Origin: Pontibacter cellulosilyticus
GTDB taxonomy: Bacteria > Bacteroidota > Bacteroidia > Cytophagales > Hymenobacteraceae
DNA: 64,000 nucleotides
Direction: 5' to 3'
NCBI RefSeq assembly: GCF_014306105.1
Contig: NZ_JACRVF010000005.1
Span: 248,001-312,000, forward strand
Positions 27,480 through 38,100 of the stretch are shown here, in pieces (position 1 is the first letter of the stretch; every line of letters begins with the position of its first letter). Position numbers and translations under genes: made by a program. The notes below the pieces were generated by a model. That model was not told the DNA's origin. It did not search any database and saw nothing but the letters and a program-made list of their open reading frames with translations.

Positions 27480-30029
27480 TTACTTCAGTCTATCAATACA
27501 GCCTTCCATGTCTATTCCACTGCCTAGCACCCCTTCGAAAAGGTCTCCTTTTTTCTTGATGCGACCAGGAACAGATTTGAGAGTAAACGCTTCCGGCGAC
27601 AGGCCAGGCTTTACTTCATTCCAGGCTAAGGGCGTAGATACAGTGGCGCCAGGACGTGGGCGAGCAGAGTAGGCTGCGGCAATGGTTTGCCCGATGGAAT
27701 TTTGAAGGTAGTCTAAGTATACTTGCTTGCGGCGTTCTTTTGGTTTGCGTTCTAGGCTAGTGAGGTTCGGTAGCTTCTTATGTACCAGTTGTGCTACGAT
27801 ATGGGAAAAGTTGCGGGCCTGCTCAAAAGTATACTTAGCGCCAAGCGGTACAAAAATATGCATGCCCGTGGCCCCAGATGTTTTACAGTATGCAGCCGCA
27901 CCTGCTCTATCCAGCACCTCTTTTGTAGCCAGGGCTACTTCTACTACATCATTGTATGAGTTCTCTCCCGGGTCTAAGTCGATTACCATGTAGTCGGGTT
28001 GCTGCAGGTTGGCAATGCGGGAGTTCCAGGGGTTTAATTGTATACAGCCCAGGTTGTTCATGTAGGCCAATGTAGCTTTATCATCACATACCAGGTACTC
28101 CACCATTTCACCAGTAGATTCGGCTTTTAGCTTAATTGTTCTCACCCAATCAGGGGCATGAGTAATGTCTTTCTGGAAGAAGCCTGCTTTAGTTATGCCC
28201 TCTGGATTTCGGAAAAGTGACTGTGGCCTGTCCTGCAGGTAAGGCACAATGACATCGCCTATACTTTGGTAATAGTCAATCAGATCTCCTTTGGTAATAT
28301 GCGCTGCAGGCCAGTAGAGTTTATCCAGGCTGCTTAAGGGCACCTCCTGCCCCTCAATAGTCCGGCTTGTTTTATGTTTATCTTTTTTATCTGTAGATGA
28401 TGCCTCTTGTTTTGACTTTGACGCTTTTCCAGCATCCTTTACTGCTTCGGAAGTATGCATGGCTGATTCGCGCACTACATCGCTGGCATCTTTATCCTCG
28501 CGCAGGCCCTCGTAAATGGCTTGCCGCATAATACCGTCAGATGTCCACTCGGCAAAGGTAATCTCAGCAACCAGTTTCGGTTTAACCCAGGTGGCAGGCG
28601 CGTTGGGCTTTACTTTATCCGAAAAAGGCGATTCTTTCTGCTTTAAGGGATCCAGTTTAGCTTTGAGTGCCTCCAAGGATTTACTGTTAAAGCCACTGCC
28701 ACTCTGCCCTACATAGGTAAACTCACCGTTCTCATACACACCAAGCAGCAATGCCCCAATGTGCTTGCGCTTTCCTTTGGGTTCGGTAAAGCCGCCTATC
28801 ACTGCCTCCTGCCGCAGGTGTGTTTTTATTTTGAGCCATTCGCTGCTGCGCTTGCCGTCGCGGTAAGGGCTGTCAGCTTTTTTGGCCATAATGCCTTCTA
28901 TCTGCTTGCGCTGCGCCTCTTTAAAAAAATCCTTACCACGGCCTATTACATGATCTGAGTACCTTACGGCCGGCAATTCCTCTTTCAGCAATGTTTCCAG
29001 CTTTTGCTTGCGTTCCAGCAATGGCAGATCGCGCAGGTCCTGGCCGTTTAGGTAAAGCAAATCAAACACGTAAAAGTATAAATGCTCTGAAGGCGTGTTC
29101 TGGTAATTCTGCAGCTGCTGAAATGTAGCATAGCCTTCATCATTCAGCACTACAATCTCGCCATCCAACACGGCATTCTGGCTCAGCTGCTGCAGGCTGT
29201 CAAGTATAGGTTTATACTTGTCTCCGAATGATTTGCCGTTGCGGGAGTAAAGCTCTACCTCCCCGCTTTTTACCTCAGCTATTGCCCTGTACCCATCCCA
29301 CTTAATTTCAAAAATCCAGTCTTCGCTGTCAAAGGGGGCATCTGTCAGTTTGGCCATCATGGGCACAATAGCATAGGGCATGTCAGCAGTTTTAGCAGTT
29401 GCTTTTGTTTTAGACTTTTTTGCTGCAGCTTTTTTAGGTTTGCCAGATGCGGGTTTCTTTGCTTTACCATCCAGGTAGTCTTCGCTGTTGTAGCCTTCAG
29501 AAACGGCGGCTTCATCGTCTTTTTTGATCAGGAGCCAGGCTCCTTTCTGGCGGCCTTTCATCTTGACTAGTGAAAAAGCTCCCTGTAGTTTCTCTCCTTC
29601 CAGCACAAAACCTATACTTCCATTTTTAAGCCCCTGCAGCAATAGCGCCTCACTTTCCCGCGGGTCTTCGGTTTCGGAGGCATGGTAGGTGCCTTCATCC
29701 CAGATGTCTACATGCCCTGCCCCATAGTTGCCTTCCGGTATGTCGCCTTCAAATGTGCGGTAAGAATACGGGTGGTCTTCCACCTCCATAGCCAGGCGTT
29801 TATCTGCCGGATTCAGGGATGGCCCCTTGGGTACAGCCCAGCTCTTCAGAACACCTTCCATTTCGAGCCTGAAGTCATAATGCAAAGTAGAAGCCTGGTG
29901 GCGTTGCACCACAAAACGCAATCGCCCTTTATGCTTTTGCTCTTTACCAGCCGGCTCTGGTGTAGCACTGAAGTTGCGCTTCTTGTTATACTTATCTAAA
30001 CCCATAGTTTTTGATTGATCCGTGATCAT
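27480..30029 (-). CDS. ligD: ATP-dependent DNA ligase LigD (phosphoesterase-ligase-polymerase)
   Basis: An 849-residue NHEJ enzyme in the order PE-LIG-POL, as in Pseudomonas LigD. The N-terminal 3-phosphoesterase (about 25-170) contains HYDFRLEMEG and EGNYGAGHVDIWDEG. The ligase core (about 220-530) has the nucleotidyl lysine in EIKWDGYR. The primase/polymerase domain (about 565-849) has the metal motif VIDLDPG and SGATGMHIFVPL. A lysine/alanine-rich linker at about 185-215 joins PE to LIG. It lies 101 bases after ku on the same strand and acts with Ku to trim, fill and seal double-strand breaks. Confidence 0.96.
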   Translation of the reverse strand: MITDQSKTMGLDKYNKKRNFSATPEPAGKEQKHKGRLRFVVQRHQASTLHYDFRLEMEGVLKSWAVPKGPSLNPADKRLAMEVEDHPYSYRTFEGDIPEGNYGAGHVDIWDEGTYHASETEDPRESEALLLQGLKNGSIGFVLEGEKLQGAFSLVKMKGRQKGAWLLIKKDDEAAVSEGYNSEDYLDGKAKKPASGKPKKAAAKKSKTKATAKTADMPYAIVPMMAKLTDAPFDSEDWIFEIKWDGYRAIAEVKSGEVELYSRNGKSFGDKYKPILDSLQQLSQNAVLDGEIVVLNDEGYATFQQLQNYQNTPSEHLYFYVFDLLYLNGQDLRDLPLLERKQKLETLLKEELPAVRYSDHVIGRGKDFFKEAQRKQIEGIMAKKADSPYRDGKRSSEWLKIKTHLRQEAVIGGFTEPKGKRKHIGALLLGVYENGEFTYVGQSGSGFNSKSLEALKAKLDPLKQKESPFSDKVKPNAPATWVKPKLVAEITFAEWTSDGIMRQAIYEGLREDKDASDVVRESAMHTSEAVKDAGKASKSKQEASSTDKKDKHKTSRTIEGQEVPLSSLDKLYWPAAHITKGDLIDYYQSIGDVIVPYLQDRPQSLFRNPEGITKAGFFQKDITHAPDWVRTIKLKAESTGEMVEYLVCDDKATLAYMNNLGCIQLNPWNSRIANLQQPDYMVIDLDPGENSYNDVVEVALATKEVLDRAGAAAYCKTSGATGMHIFVPLGAKYTFEQARNFSHIVAQLVHKKLPNLTSLERKPKERRKQVYLDYLQNSIGQTIAAAYSARPRPGATVSTPLAWNEVKPGLSPEAFTLKSVPGRIKKKGDLFEGVLGSGIDMEGCIDRLK

Positions 30030-30130
30030 TACTCGTTATTCGGTTTAGCTTTTATAGGCAAATATTGATCTGATTTGTATGTCATCTGTGGTTTATACTT
30101 TAACCTAGAAATGAGCATACATTACCACAC

Positions 30131-30919
30131 TTATGATGCTCTCATTTTTGGTTGGCTCGAACTTAAGCTGGCTTTGAGCTGCGCCATCAGGTCTTTTGTT
30201 TTGGTAGGTACAGCCTCTGTTTTCTTCGCCGCAGCTTTCTTCTTTTTACCTTTTGCCTTCGACTCAATCGTCTTCATCAGCTTTTCGGTATAAGTGTCTT
30301 TGTAGTCGCGGATATCGAATTCTGATGTAAACTGATTTATCAGCTCCACGGCCATATCCAGCTGTTGTCCGCCAATATCTACTTTGTGTGGCAGGTCGAG
30401 TTCGTCGGTAGCCTTTACCTCTTCCCCGAACCGCAGTTTTTGAAGCACCAGAGCATCTCCCATTGGCCGGATAACGGCAAGATCTTCCTTACCGCGCATA
30501 ACCACCGTTGCAATGCCAACTTTGCCTGTGCGGCGCATGGCATCACGAAGCAGACCATATCCGGTTTTGTTTCCTTTCTCGGGAGCCAGGTAGTAGGGCT
30601 TTTTAAAATAGATTTCATCAATCTCGTCCTCCTCCACAAAAGAATTGAGCTGTATCTGCTGGCTCTTCTCCTCCTCTGCCCTCTCCAGGTCCTCCTCGGT
30701 CAGCTCTACATACTTGCCGTTATACTTGTAGGCTTTTACGATTTCTTTATAGGGTACTTCCTCACCGGTTTTCTCGTTTACGCGCTTGTTGCGCACACGG
30801 GCATGGTTACGTTTGTCCAGTAAATCGAAGTCGAGACGGCGCTGTGTAGTAGCACTGTACATTTTGATGGGAATATTTACAAGCCCGAAACCAAGCGAGC
30901 CTTTCCAAATCGTTTTCAT
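30131..30919 (-). CDS. ku: Non-homologous end-joining protein Ku
   Basis: A 262-residue bacterial Ku. The N-terminus is the conserved WKGSLGFGLVNIPIKMYSAT, and later Ku-core segments include GYGLLRDAMRRTGKVGIATV and LVLQKLRFGEEV. The lysine-rich C-terminal tail (about 228-262) is the expected DNA-binding and LigD-recruiting extension. As a homodimer it encircles broken DNA ends. It is the first gene of the ku-ligD pair. A near-perfect inverted repeat lies 27-67 bases upstream of its start codon. Confidence 0.96.
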   Translation of the reverse strand: MKTIWKGSLGFGLVNIPIKMYSATTQRRLDFDLLDKRNHARVRNKRVNEKTGEEVPYKEIVKAYKYNGKYVELTEEDLERAEEEKSQQIQLNSFVEEDEIDEIYFKKPYYLAPEKGNKTGYGLLRDAMRRTGKVGIATVVMRGKEDLAVIRPMGDALVLQKLRFGEEVKATDELDLPHKVDIGGQQLDMAVELINQFTSEFDIRDYKDTYTEKLMKTIESKAKGKKKKAAAKKTEAVPTKTKDLMAQLKASLSSSQPKMRAS

Positions 30920-30945
30920 AGTTGTAGGTTTTTATTTGGGCGCTT

Positions 30946-30986
30946 ACAGCATAAAACGGATATAACAGTTTTTCGGTTTATGCTGT
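30946..30986. promoter_or_regulatory. Inverted repeat upstream of ku, possible operator
   Basis: ACAGCATAAAACG (30946-30958) and CGGTTTATGCTGT (30974-30986) match as reverse complements at 12 of 13 positions around a 15-base spacer. It lies just upstream of the ku start and 200 bases upstream of the divergent MATE gene. The position fits an operator or 5-prime UTR hairpin; no known regulator site is matched. Confidence 0.45.
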
Positions 30987-31187
30987 TACTACCTGGCAAG
31001 TGAACTTAAGCTTAAACGTGTACTTCTGAGCGGCTAAAATTTACAGCTATGGCAGTTACAATCCACACCTGTAAATGCTGTACCTTGCACCTTAAGATTA
31101 GGTGATTGGCAACGTAAACTTTGCAGCAAAAGCTAGTTCAACTACTTTTGCCCAGTGCTTCAAACATAATTAACTAACTGCCCCTGC

Positions 31188-32582
31188 ATGAACTCTGTCA
31201 GTAATTTTCTGCGATTAGTATGGTCTGCCGTTAAAGGCAAGGAGCAGGATTACACGACGCTAGGTATCAAGCAGAGCATTGTTCTGCTGGCCATCCCCAT
31301 GATCCTGGAGATGGTGATGGAGTCGTTGTTTGCGGTGGTGGATATCTTCTTTGTAGGGCGTTTAGGTTCTGATGCACTGGCCACTGTTGGGCTAACAGAA
31401 TCTGTGCTGATGATCGTGTATGCTATTGGCATGGGTGTAAGTATAGCCGCAACCGCCATGGTGTCGCGAAGAGTGGGTGAGAAGAACTACAGCAAGGCCG
31501 GAAGTATAACATTTCAGCTGATCGTGACAGGTAGTGTGCTTGCCATTTTATTAGGTGGCATAGCTACTGTTTTTGCAGCCGAGATACTTGGCCTGATGGG
31601 AGCAGAAGCCGATGTGATAAGCACAGGACTGAACTACGCCAGAGTGATCTTTGCCGGAAACCTGGCCATTATTCTGCTGTTCCTGATAAACGGTGCCTTC
31701 AGAGGGGCCGGGCAACCCCACCTGGCCATGCGTGCACTCTGGATAGCAAACGGCGCAAATATTATCCTGGACCCGCTGCTTATTTTCGGAGTCGGCACGT
31801 TTAGCGGTTTTGGACTGGAGGGTGCGGCCTGGGCCACAACAATAGGCCGAAGTTTGGGAGTAGTATACCAACTTTACCACCTGCTAAATGGCAAGCATCT
31901 GCTCAAAATAGCCTCCGAAAATCTTATTATTAGCTTCAAAGTAATTTCCAGCATTTTAAGAGTATCCTCCGGCGGTATGGTGCAGTACCTGATCGATTCT
32001 GCCAGCTGGATTTTCCTGACTAGGTTGATGGCTGAGTTTGGAAGCAGCGCCCTTGCCGGTTATACAATTGCCTTCCGCGTCATTATTTTCACGTTACTGC
32101 CTGCCTGGGGGCTATCGTCGGCGGCTGCCACACTGGTGGGCCAGAACCTGGGTGCGAACAAGGCAAAGCGCGCGGAGCTGGCAGTGTGGTTAACAGCAAA
32201 GTATAACGTTATTTTTATGGCGGCCATCACGCTCATTTTTATACTTTTCGGCGAGCACCTCTCCTCCTTTTTCTCGAAGGATGCAGAAGTGATACGTATT
32301 GCTTCGGAAGCTTTAAAGATCATCACTTTAGGCTATGTTTTCTTCGGATTGGGCATGGTAATGATACAGGCTTTTAACGGCGCCGGCGACACCAAAACAC
32401 CTTCTATCATCAACATTGTCGTGCTCTGGCTTATCGAGATTCCGCTTTCTTATGCGCTGGCCATCTACATTGGATTAGAGGCGACAGGTGTGTTTGCTGC
32501 TATTGCTTTCTGCCATTCGTTGCATGCTCTTGTAAGCTGGCGGCTCTTCCGGCAGGGCAGCTGGAAAAAAGTAAAAGTATAA
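31188..32582 (+). CDS. MATE-family multidrug/cation antiporter
   Basis: A 464-residue inner-membrane protein with about 12 hydrophobic segments in two homologous halves. MATE features include VVDIFFVGRLGSDALATVGL near residue 50 and LINGAFRGAGQPHLAMRA near residue 165, with the second-half counterpart IQAFNGAGDTKTP. It exports organic cations or drugs using a Na+ or H+ gradient. It is divergent from ku. The downstream ABC ATPase gene (129-base gap) is on the same strand, but no functional link is apparent. Confidence 0.92.
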   Translation: MNSVSNFLRLVWSAVKGKEQDYTTLGIKQSIVLLAIPMILEMVMESLFAVVDIFFVGRLGSDALATVGLTESVLMIVYAIGMGVSIAATAMVSRRVGEKNYSKAGSITFQLIVTGSVLAILLGGIATVFAAEILGLMGAEADVISTGLNYARVIFAGNLAIILLFLINGAFRGAGQPHLAMRALWIANGANIILDPLLIFGVGTFSGFGLEGAAWATTIGRSLGVVYQLYHLLNGKHLLKIASENLIISFKVISSILRVSSGGMVQYLIDSASWIFLTRLMAEFGSSALAGYTIAFRVIIFTLLPAWGLSSAAATLVGQNLGANKAKRAELAVWLTAKYNVIFMAAITLIFILFGEHLSSFFSKDAEVIRIASEALKIITLGYVFFGLGMVMIQAFNGAGDTKTPSIINIVVLWLIEIPLSYALAIYIGLEATGVFAAIAFCHSLHALVSWRLFRQGSWKKVKV

Positions 32583-32711
32583 GCAACAGTCCTCACGAAA
32601 GTATAAATGGGAATCCTGAGTTGTATCCTGTACTTTTGCCTGTACACGCAATCAAAATCAAGTAGCGCATGAAAGGGTAATACCCAGTATGTGCTTCACC
32701 TATCGTAAAGT

Positions 32712-33695
32712 ATGACTTTTTTAGATGTATCCGGCATAAGTGTTGAAGAAGAGGGAAATACCGTTCTGAAAAACATCAGCTTTACTCAAAATGAATTTCA
32801 GCATATTGCGATAGCCGGAGAAACCGGATCGGGCAAGAGCACCTTGCTGCAAACCATAGCCGGCCTGGTGCAGCCTGCAAAAGGCAACGTGCTGTTTGAC
32901 GGTGAAAGAGTAGTGGGCCCACAGGAGGTACTGGTACCGGGCCACCCGGACATTGCCTACTTGTCGCAGCAGTACGAGCTGCCCCAGTTCCTAAGAGTAG
33001 AGCAGGTACTAAAGTATGCGAATATTCTGCCTGCCAGCGAAGCCGAAAAGCTATACGACATCTGCCAAATAAAGCACCTGCTTACCCGCAAAACCAACCA
33101 ACTATCAGGCGGTGAGAAACAGCGCATTGCATTGGCCAGGCTGCTCACGTCCTCTCCCCGGCTCCTGCTCCTCGATGAGCCCTTCTCTAACCTGGACATG
33201 GTGCACAAAAACACCCTGAAAGAAGTGATTGAGGACATAAGCGAGCACCTGGAAATTACCTGCATCCTCATCTCCCACGATCCGGCAGACACTTTATCAT
33301 GGGCAGAGGAAATTCTGGTGATGAGGAACGGACAGCTTGTACAAAAAGGTACTCCGGCTCAGGTATACTATCAACCAGTGAATACGTACGTAGCCGGCCT
33401 CTTCGGGAAGTATAACCTGCTTACTGCTACACAGGCCAAAGCGTTCAGTAGCCTAAAAGGTGCAAACGCAGCAGGTAAACGTATACTTGTAAGGCCTGAG
33501 TTTTTAAGGTTGTCAGCTAACAAAGACGAAGACGTTGCCGGCAAGGTAAAGAAGGTGCATTTCTTTGGCAGCCACTACGAACTCGAGGTTATACTTGGCA
33601 AAGCTACATTAACGCTAAAAACCATGGATAACAGCGTTCAGGCAGGTGATAAAGTATACGTTACTGTATTACCTGAAGGAATTTGGGCTGTCTAG
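32712..33695 (+). CDS. Orphan ABC transporter ATP-binding protein with TOBE-like tail
   Basis: A 327-residue ATPase. It has Walker A GETGSGKST (about 36-44), signature LSGGEKQR, Walker B LLLLDEP and an H-loop His in LISHDPADT. The C-terminal 80 residues (about 245-327) resemble the TOBE fold of FbpC/PotA-type importers, where they regulate or bind cargo. No permease or binding-protein gene is adjacent: upstream is a MATE exporter and downstream a convergent susD. The cargo is therefore unknown. The partner genes may be elsewhere, or it may be a non-transport ABC protein. Confidence 0.85.
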   Translation: MTFLDVSGISVEEEGNTVLKNISFTQNEFQHIAIAGETGSGKSTLLQTIAGLVQPAKGNVLFDGERVVGPQEVLVPGHPDIAYLSQQYELPQFLRVEQVLKYANILPASEAEKLYDICQIKHLLTRKTNQLSGGEKQRIALARLLTSSPRLLLLDEPFSNLDMVHKNTLKEVIEDISEHLEITCILISHDPADTLSWAEEILVMRNGQLVQKGTPAQVYYQPVNTYVAGLFGKYNLLTATQAKAFSSLKGANAAGKRILVRPEFLRLSANKDEDVAGKVKKVHFFGSHYELEVILGKATLTLKTMDNSVQAGDKVYVTVLPEGIWAV

Positions 33696-33729
33696 TCCGA
33701 ATACACTTTTACCAAATCATCACACATAG

Positions 33730-33762
33730 AAAAGGCCACCTGACTAATTCAGGTGGCCTTTT
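33730..33762. terminator. Bidirectional terminator between ABC ATPase and susD
   Basis: A perfect 14-base stem (AAAAGGCCACCTGA at 33730-33743 and its complement at 33749-33762) has a 5-base loop and A/T runs on both ends. It lies 34 bases after the ABC gene stop and 20 bases beyond the convergent susD stop. Confidence 0.92.
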
Positions 33763-33781
33763 ACATTACCAATTCTATACT

Positions 33782-35098
33782 TTATATAGCCGGATCTTCA
33801 GGCGTGTTCGGGTTTGTAAGGCGTTCTTGGTCCGGGTAAGGATAGAAATTCCTGTTACGCTCCACAAAACTGCCCGGAGGGCCAGGCCTTCCGAAACGGC
33901 GGCTGTCCTCTAATCGCATCCCAGTTAGGTATAGCTCTGCAGAACGCTGCCTGTATACTTCCAACAACAGGGCATCCCTGGTTATCGGGCCGGTATAAGG
34001 TGGCAGACCTGCATTAACACCAAAAGGGTCACCGGAGGTCTGTGTTCTTACCTCATTAATCAGCGCAAGCGCCTCCACCAGCGAACCGTTACTGCGAAGT
34101 ATAGCCTCTGCCTTTATCAGTTTCATTTCGTCTGTTAAGTATACCGGTATTCGTTCTGTCTGATTGTCGAAAAAGCCAGCCAGGTTTCTTACCGGGTCAC
34201 CGTCAACAAGTACGATAGGCCCGGACAGGTAAAAGTCTTCCCGATTATCGCCTTCATAAAACAGCGAAGCCGGCAAACCAAAGTTATCGCGTGGCCTGTA
34301 GTACTTCAGGTTAAAGATCGTGTTAAAGATCGGGTTTATACTCAGGTCGCTGTAATCGTACTCTGACTTAACCGAAAGGTCTACTTTATTTGCATTACTT
34401 ATGGCTGCCTGGTAGTTGCCTGCAAAGAGGTTAAACCTTGCGTTCATGGCATATAGTGTGTTCTTTACATCAAAGAACTGGCCAGTAACCTGGTTTTTAA
34501 ACTCCGCCGAAACTGGCGTAGCCTCGATAAGAGTAATGCCCTGGTTCAGGTGTGAAATAGCCTCTGCAAATACATCCTGCCTTGGTCTGAAAACAACATC
34601 TTCAGTTACACTTGTCTCGGTGTTGGCCTGCTCAAAAGCCATTGCCAATGTGCCCAGCGCCATGGCTTTAAACAAGTGGGCCTGCGCCAGAATACCGCTA
34701 CGCATACCGCCTGTTAACGAAGCCACATTCGGTGCATTTTCAAGTATCTGCTCACTTATGTTCATGGTGCGCTGCATCCTTGACCACAGCCCTAAAATGT
34801 TACCGTTAAACGTTGGTAGCGCTGTACCTCCGGCCTCCAGCTCCAGTACGTTCGTAAAAGTTGCCACGCCTTTCAGTTCACGGCTTGTAACGCCAGGATA
34901 CAAGTATGCGGCCTCTATGCCCGACGTTGAATAGTACTGCCTTAAACCCACACTCAAGCCTATTAATCCTTCGCGGGAGTTAAGCACTTCTATATCACTT
35001 GCAGCATTGGGGTTGGGTATATCCAGTTCACAACTGCTCGTGAGCAGCAGGAAACCTGAAAGTACGCCTATCTTTATATATGAGGTTATATTTTTCAT
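33782..35098 (-). CDS. RagB/SusD-family outer-membrane lipoprotein
   Basis: A 438-residue lipoprotein (LLTSSCELDIPNPNAAS, Cys about 23), shorter than most SusD proteins. TPR-like helices and the C-terminal SusD segment (ELYLTGMRLEDSRRFGR) are present. It partners the SusC protein encoded 26 bases upstream. It is the last gene of anmK-susC-susD, so an amino-sugar or muropeptide ligand is plausible by context, not by sequence. Confidence 0.92.
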   Translation of the reverse strand: MKNITSYIKIGVLSGFLLLTSSCELDIPNPNAASDIEVLNSREGLIGLSVGLRQYYSTSGIEAAYLYPGVTSRELKGVATFTNVLELEAGGTALPTFNGNILGLWSRMQRTMNISEQILENAPNVASLTGGMRSGILAQAHLFKAMALGTLAMAFEQANTETSVTEDVVFRPRQDVFAEAISHLNQGITLIEATPVSAEFKNQVTGQFFDVKNTLYAMNARFNLFAGNYQAAISNANKVDLSVKSEYDYSDLSINPIFNTIFNLKYYRPRDNFGLPASLFYEGDNREDFYLSGPIVLVDGDPVRNLAGFFDNQTERIPVYLTDEMKLIKAEAILRSNGSLVEALALINEVRTQTSGDPFGVNAGLPPYTGPITRDALLLEVYRQRSAELYLTGMRLEDSRRFGRPGPPGSFVERNRNFYPYPDQERLTNPNTPEDPAI

Positions 35099-35124
35099 GA
35101 TGTTATCGATTTGGGTAAAGAAGT

Positions 35125-38100
35125 TTAGAAAGATACCTGAACACCTAAAGCGTAGGTTCTTGGTATCGGAACCTCCACAAAATCAAAGCCGCGCACAGCT
35201 GTGGACTGTCCTGCAGCGTTCACTTCAGGATCGTAGCCGCTGTAGTCATCAATAGAGAACAGGTTACGGCCTGCCAGTGATAGTCTCAAGCTGTTGCCTT
35301 TCAAAAAATCAGGTCTGAAATCGTAAGACAATGAAATTTCTCTCAGCTTGATATAAGATCCGTCTTCGATGTAGTTCTCAAAGATGCCAAACAACGCAGC
35401 GGATGTTCCTTTCGGCACTTCGCCTCTTAGCTCTGGCTCGTAGCCAGCCAATCCGCCATAAAGGTCACGCTCACCCACACGACGGGTAAAGTTGAACACC
35501 TCAAAACCATAGGCTGCATCAAACTGCGTTTTAAAGGTAAGGTTCTTACCAATAAGCACTTCGTTGATCAGTGAGCCAGTCCAGTCAGGGTTCGGATCGC
35601 CGATCACTTTCCTGGCAGTTGCTCCGGTAGGTTGCCCTGTTGTCGGGTTACGTCCAATACGCTCAGGCTGCGGAAGCCCGAATTCGTTTAACAGCAGCGA
35701 ACCATCAGCGTTGCGCGCAAAATAGGTAGCATAATAAGCTCCTAGTGGAAATCCGTTAACGGCTGCCACCTGCCCAAAGCCACCCGGAAAAGCTAAAATA
35801 CCACCAGGTACATTGTTTACTTCATTTTCAATGCGGGAGTAAGTAATAGTCGTTTTCCAGTTTATATTCTCACTCTGGATCGGAGCGCCTGTTAACAAGA
35901 ACTCAAAGCCCTTGTTAGTCATGGTGCCCACGTTCGCATACTGGTTTAGGTAGCCTGATGACGGCGTTAGCGTAATAAACAGCAGCAGGTCTTCTACATC
36001 CTTGTAAAAGTATGAGAACTCAAGCCCAATCCTGCCATCCAAAAAACTCATATCAGCACCTACTTCTGTCTCTTTTTGTCTCTCCGGTACAATGCCAGGA
36101 TTACCTAACAGCGACGATGGCACGAAGCCAGGCAAACCAGGAGCAGCAACCGGGTTAAAGTTAGTGTAGCGGTCATAGGCACCAATGGCTGTCAGGTTAC
36201 CTGCCTCACCATAAGATGCTCTTAATTTAAGTATGGGTATGATATTGCTGATTCCCTGCCAGAATTCCTCGTTTGAAATAAGGTAGCTGGCGCTTACTTT
36301 AGGATAGAACTGCCATCTGTCTTCCTCACCAAACACAGAAGAAACGTCGTAGCGGCCAGCCGCAGTTAGGAAAAGTCGTTCGCCGAGGCCAAATGTCTGC
36401 TGTGCAAAGAAGCCAAGTATGTTAATGTCACTTCTGGTTTCACTCGTTACAATGGTAGCGCCTGCATCAATTGTTCTTACCAGTGGCACAAGCTGTATAG
36501 CGGTAGTACCTGTCCGGAATACCTTCTCTACCTGTGCCGTAGCACCAACTCCTGTGGTAGATTCCAGCCAGTCAGCTAGGTTTGTTCTGTAGGAGACGTT
36601 CAGGTCGTTGTTAAGCTGAAACGATGTTCTGTCGGCACGTCGGGAATAACCTCTATCATAAGATGGAGTTGTGTTACCAACCGGAATCAAACCTGTAGCG
36701 ATTTGGGTAGAATTGTCGTAGCCAAGCACGTAGTTGATGTTGAGGCCATTTATTGGTGTAAGATTTACCTGAAAATCGCCGATAAAGCGGCTGGTGCGCT
36801 GCTGAAAATCAAACCTTGCAATTGCCTCTAGCGGGTTGGTTCTTCTAAGTATGGCTGTAGGCGCTGTAGAAGGATAAACACCGTTTACAGGCTGCGGATT
36901 GATGAAGTTATTACTGAAGATAAAACCTGTTAAGGCACCATAAGCTTCACTTAAACCACCGTTCGGAATCTCCTCGCTGGTGCTGATGACATAGTTGGCG
37001 CCAATGGATATATTAAGCCAGTCTTTTATGGTTTGGTCCAAGCGCACACGGCCACCTCCACGGGTAAACTGTGTCTCATCAATAATACCCTGGTTTCTGA
37101 GGAAGTTAGCACTTACAAAGTACTGTGTTTTATCGCTGCCACCCGAAACCGACAAGTTGTTCTCAGTACCGAATGCTGTACGGAATATTTCATCCTGGTA
37201 ATCAAAACGCTCCACTGGCTCTTGTGTCAGGTCGGTGCGTGTGGTGTTTACAAATCTGAAAGGGTAATCGTTATACTCCAACGTTTTACGCACCTCACTT
37301 ACCCGGAACTGTGTGGAAGCAACCACTTTAGGCGCTCCGGACATACCTCGTTTCGTAAAGATCTGCACCACCCCGTTACTTGCCCTGGATCCATAAATAG
37401 CTGCTGCAGCGGCTCCTTTTATGATCTCGATTCGCTCAATATCATTTGGGTTGATATCCACTAGTCGGTTTTGCGCATAGCCTCCCAGGTCCAGAAGTTC
37501 AGGTGAACTGTTGTTAACAATTACGCCGTCTACAATGTACAGCGGATCTCCTGAGCCCACAATCGTACTTGGGCCTCTCAGGCGCACACTGATACCACCT
37601 GCCGGGTTACCGGAGTTCTGGGTTATCTGGGCACCTGCCACTTTACCCGCCAGCGCCTGGTCTACAGAGGTGGCCACCGTGTTATCAAGGGCATCTGCTG
37701 ATACCGTAGAAATGGCATTACCCAGCTGCTTTTTTGAAGTAGCTACGGATGTGCCTGTTACAACCACTTCTTCCAGGCCAACAACATCTTCGGCAAGCTG
37801 TACATCTACAGTTACATTTTCAGATGTCGCCAACTCAACAGACCTGGTTTCCGGTTTAAAACCAATTAGCGAAAACACAAGCGGATAGGTACCGGGCTGT
37901 AAATTAGCTACCAGGCTATACTTGCCATAGGCATCGGTTGCAGTAGCTGTGTTGGTGTTCCTGATCCTGACCACCACGCCTGGCAGCGGACTTTTGCTAC
38001 GGGCATCGAGCACCGTACCCGTAATAGTGTAGCGAGTCTGTGCAAATGCTTCCTGGTTTACCAGGCTTAGCAGCAGGAAGCACAGCAAGGTGGCCTTGAA

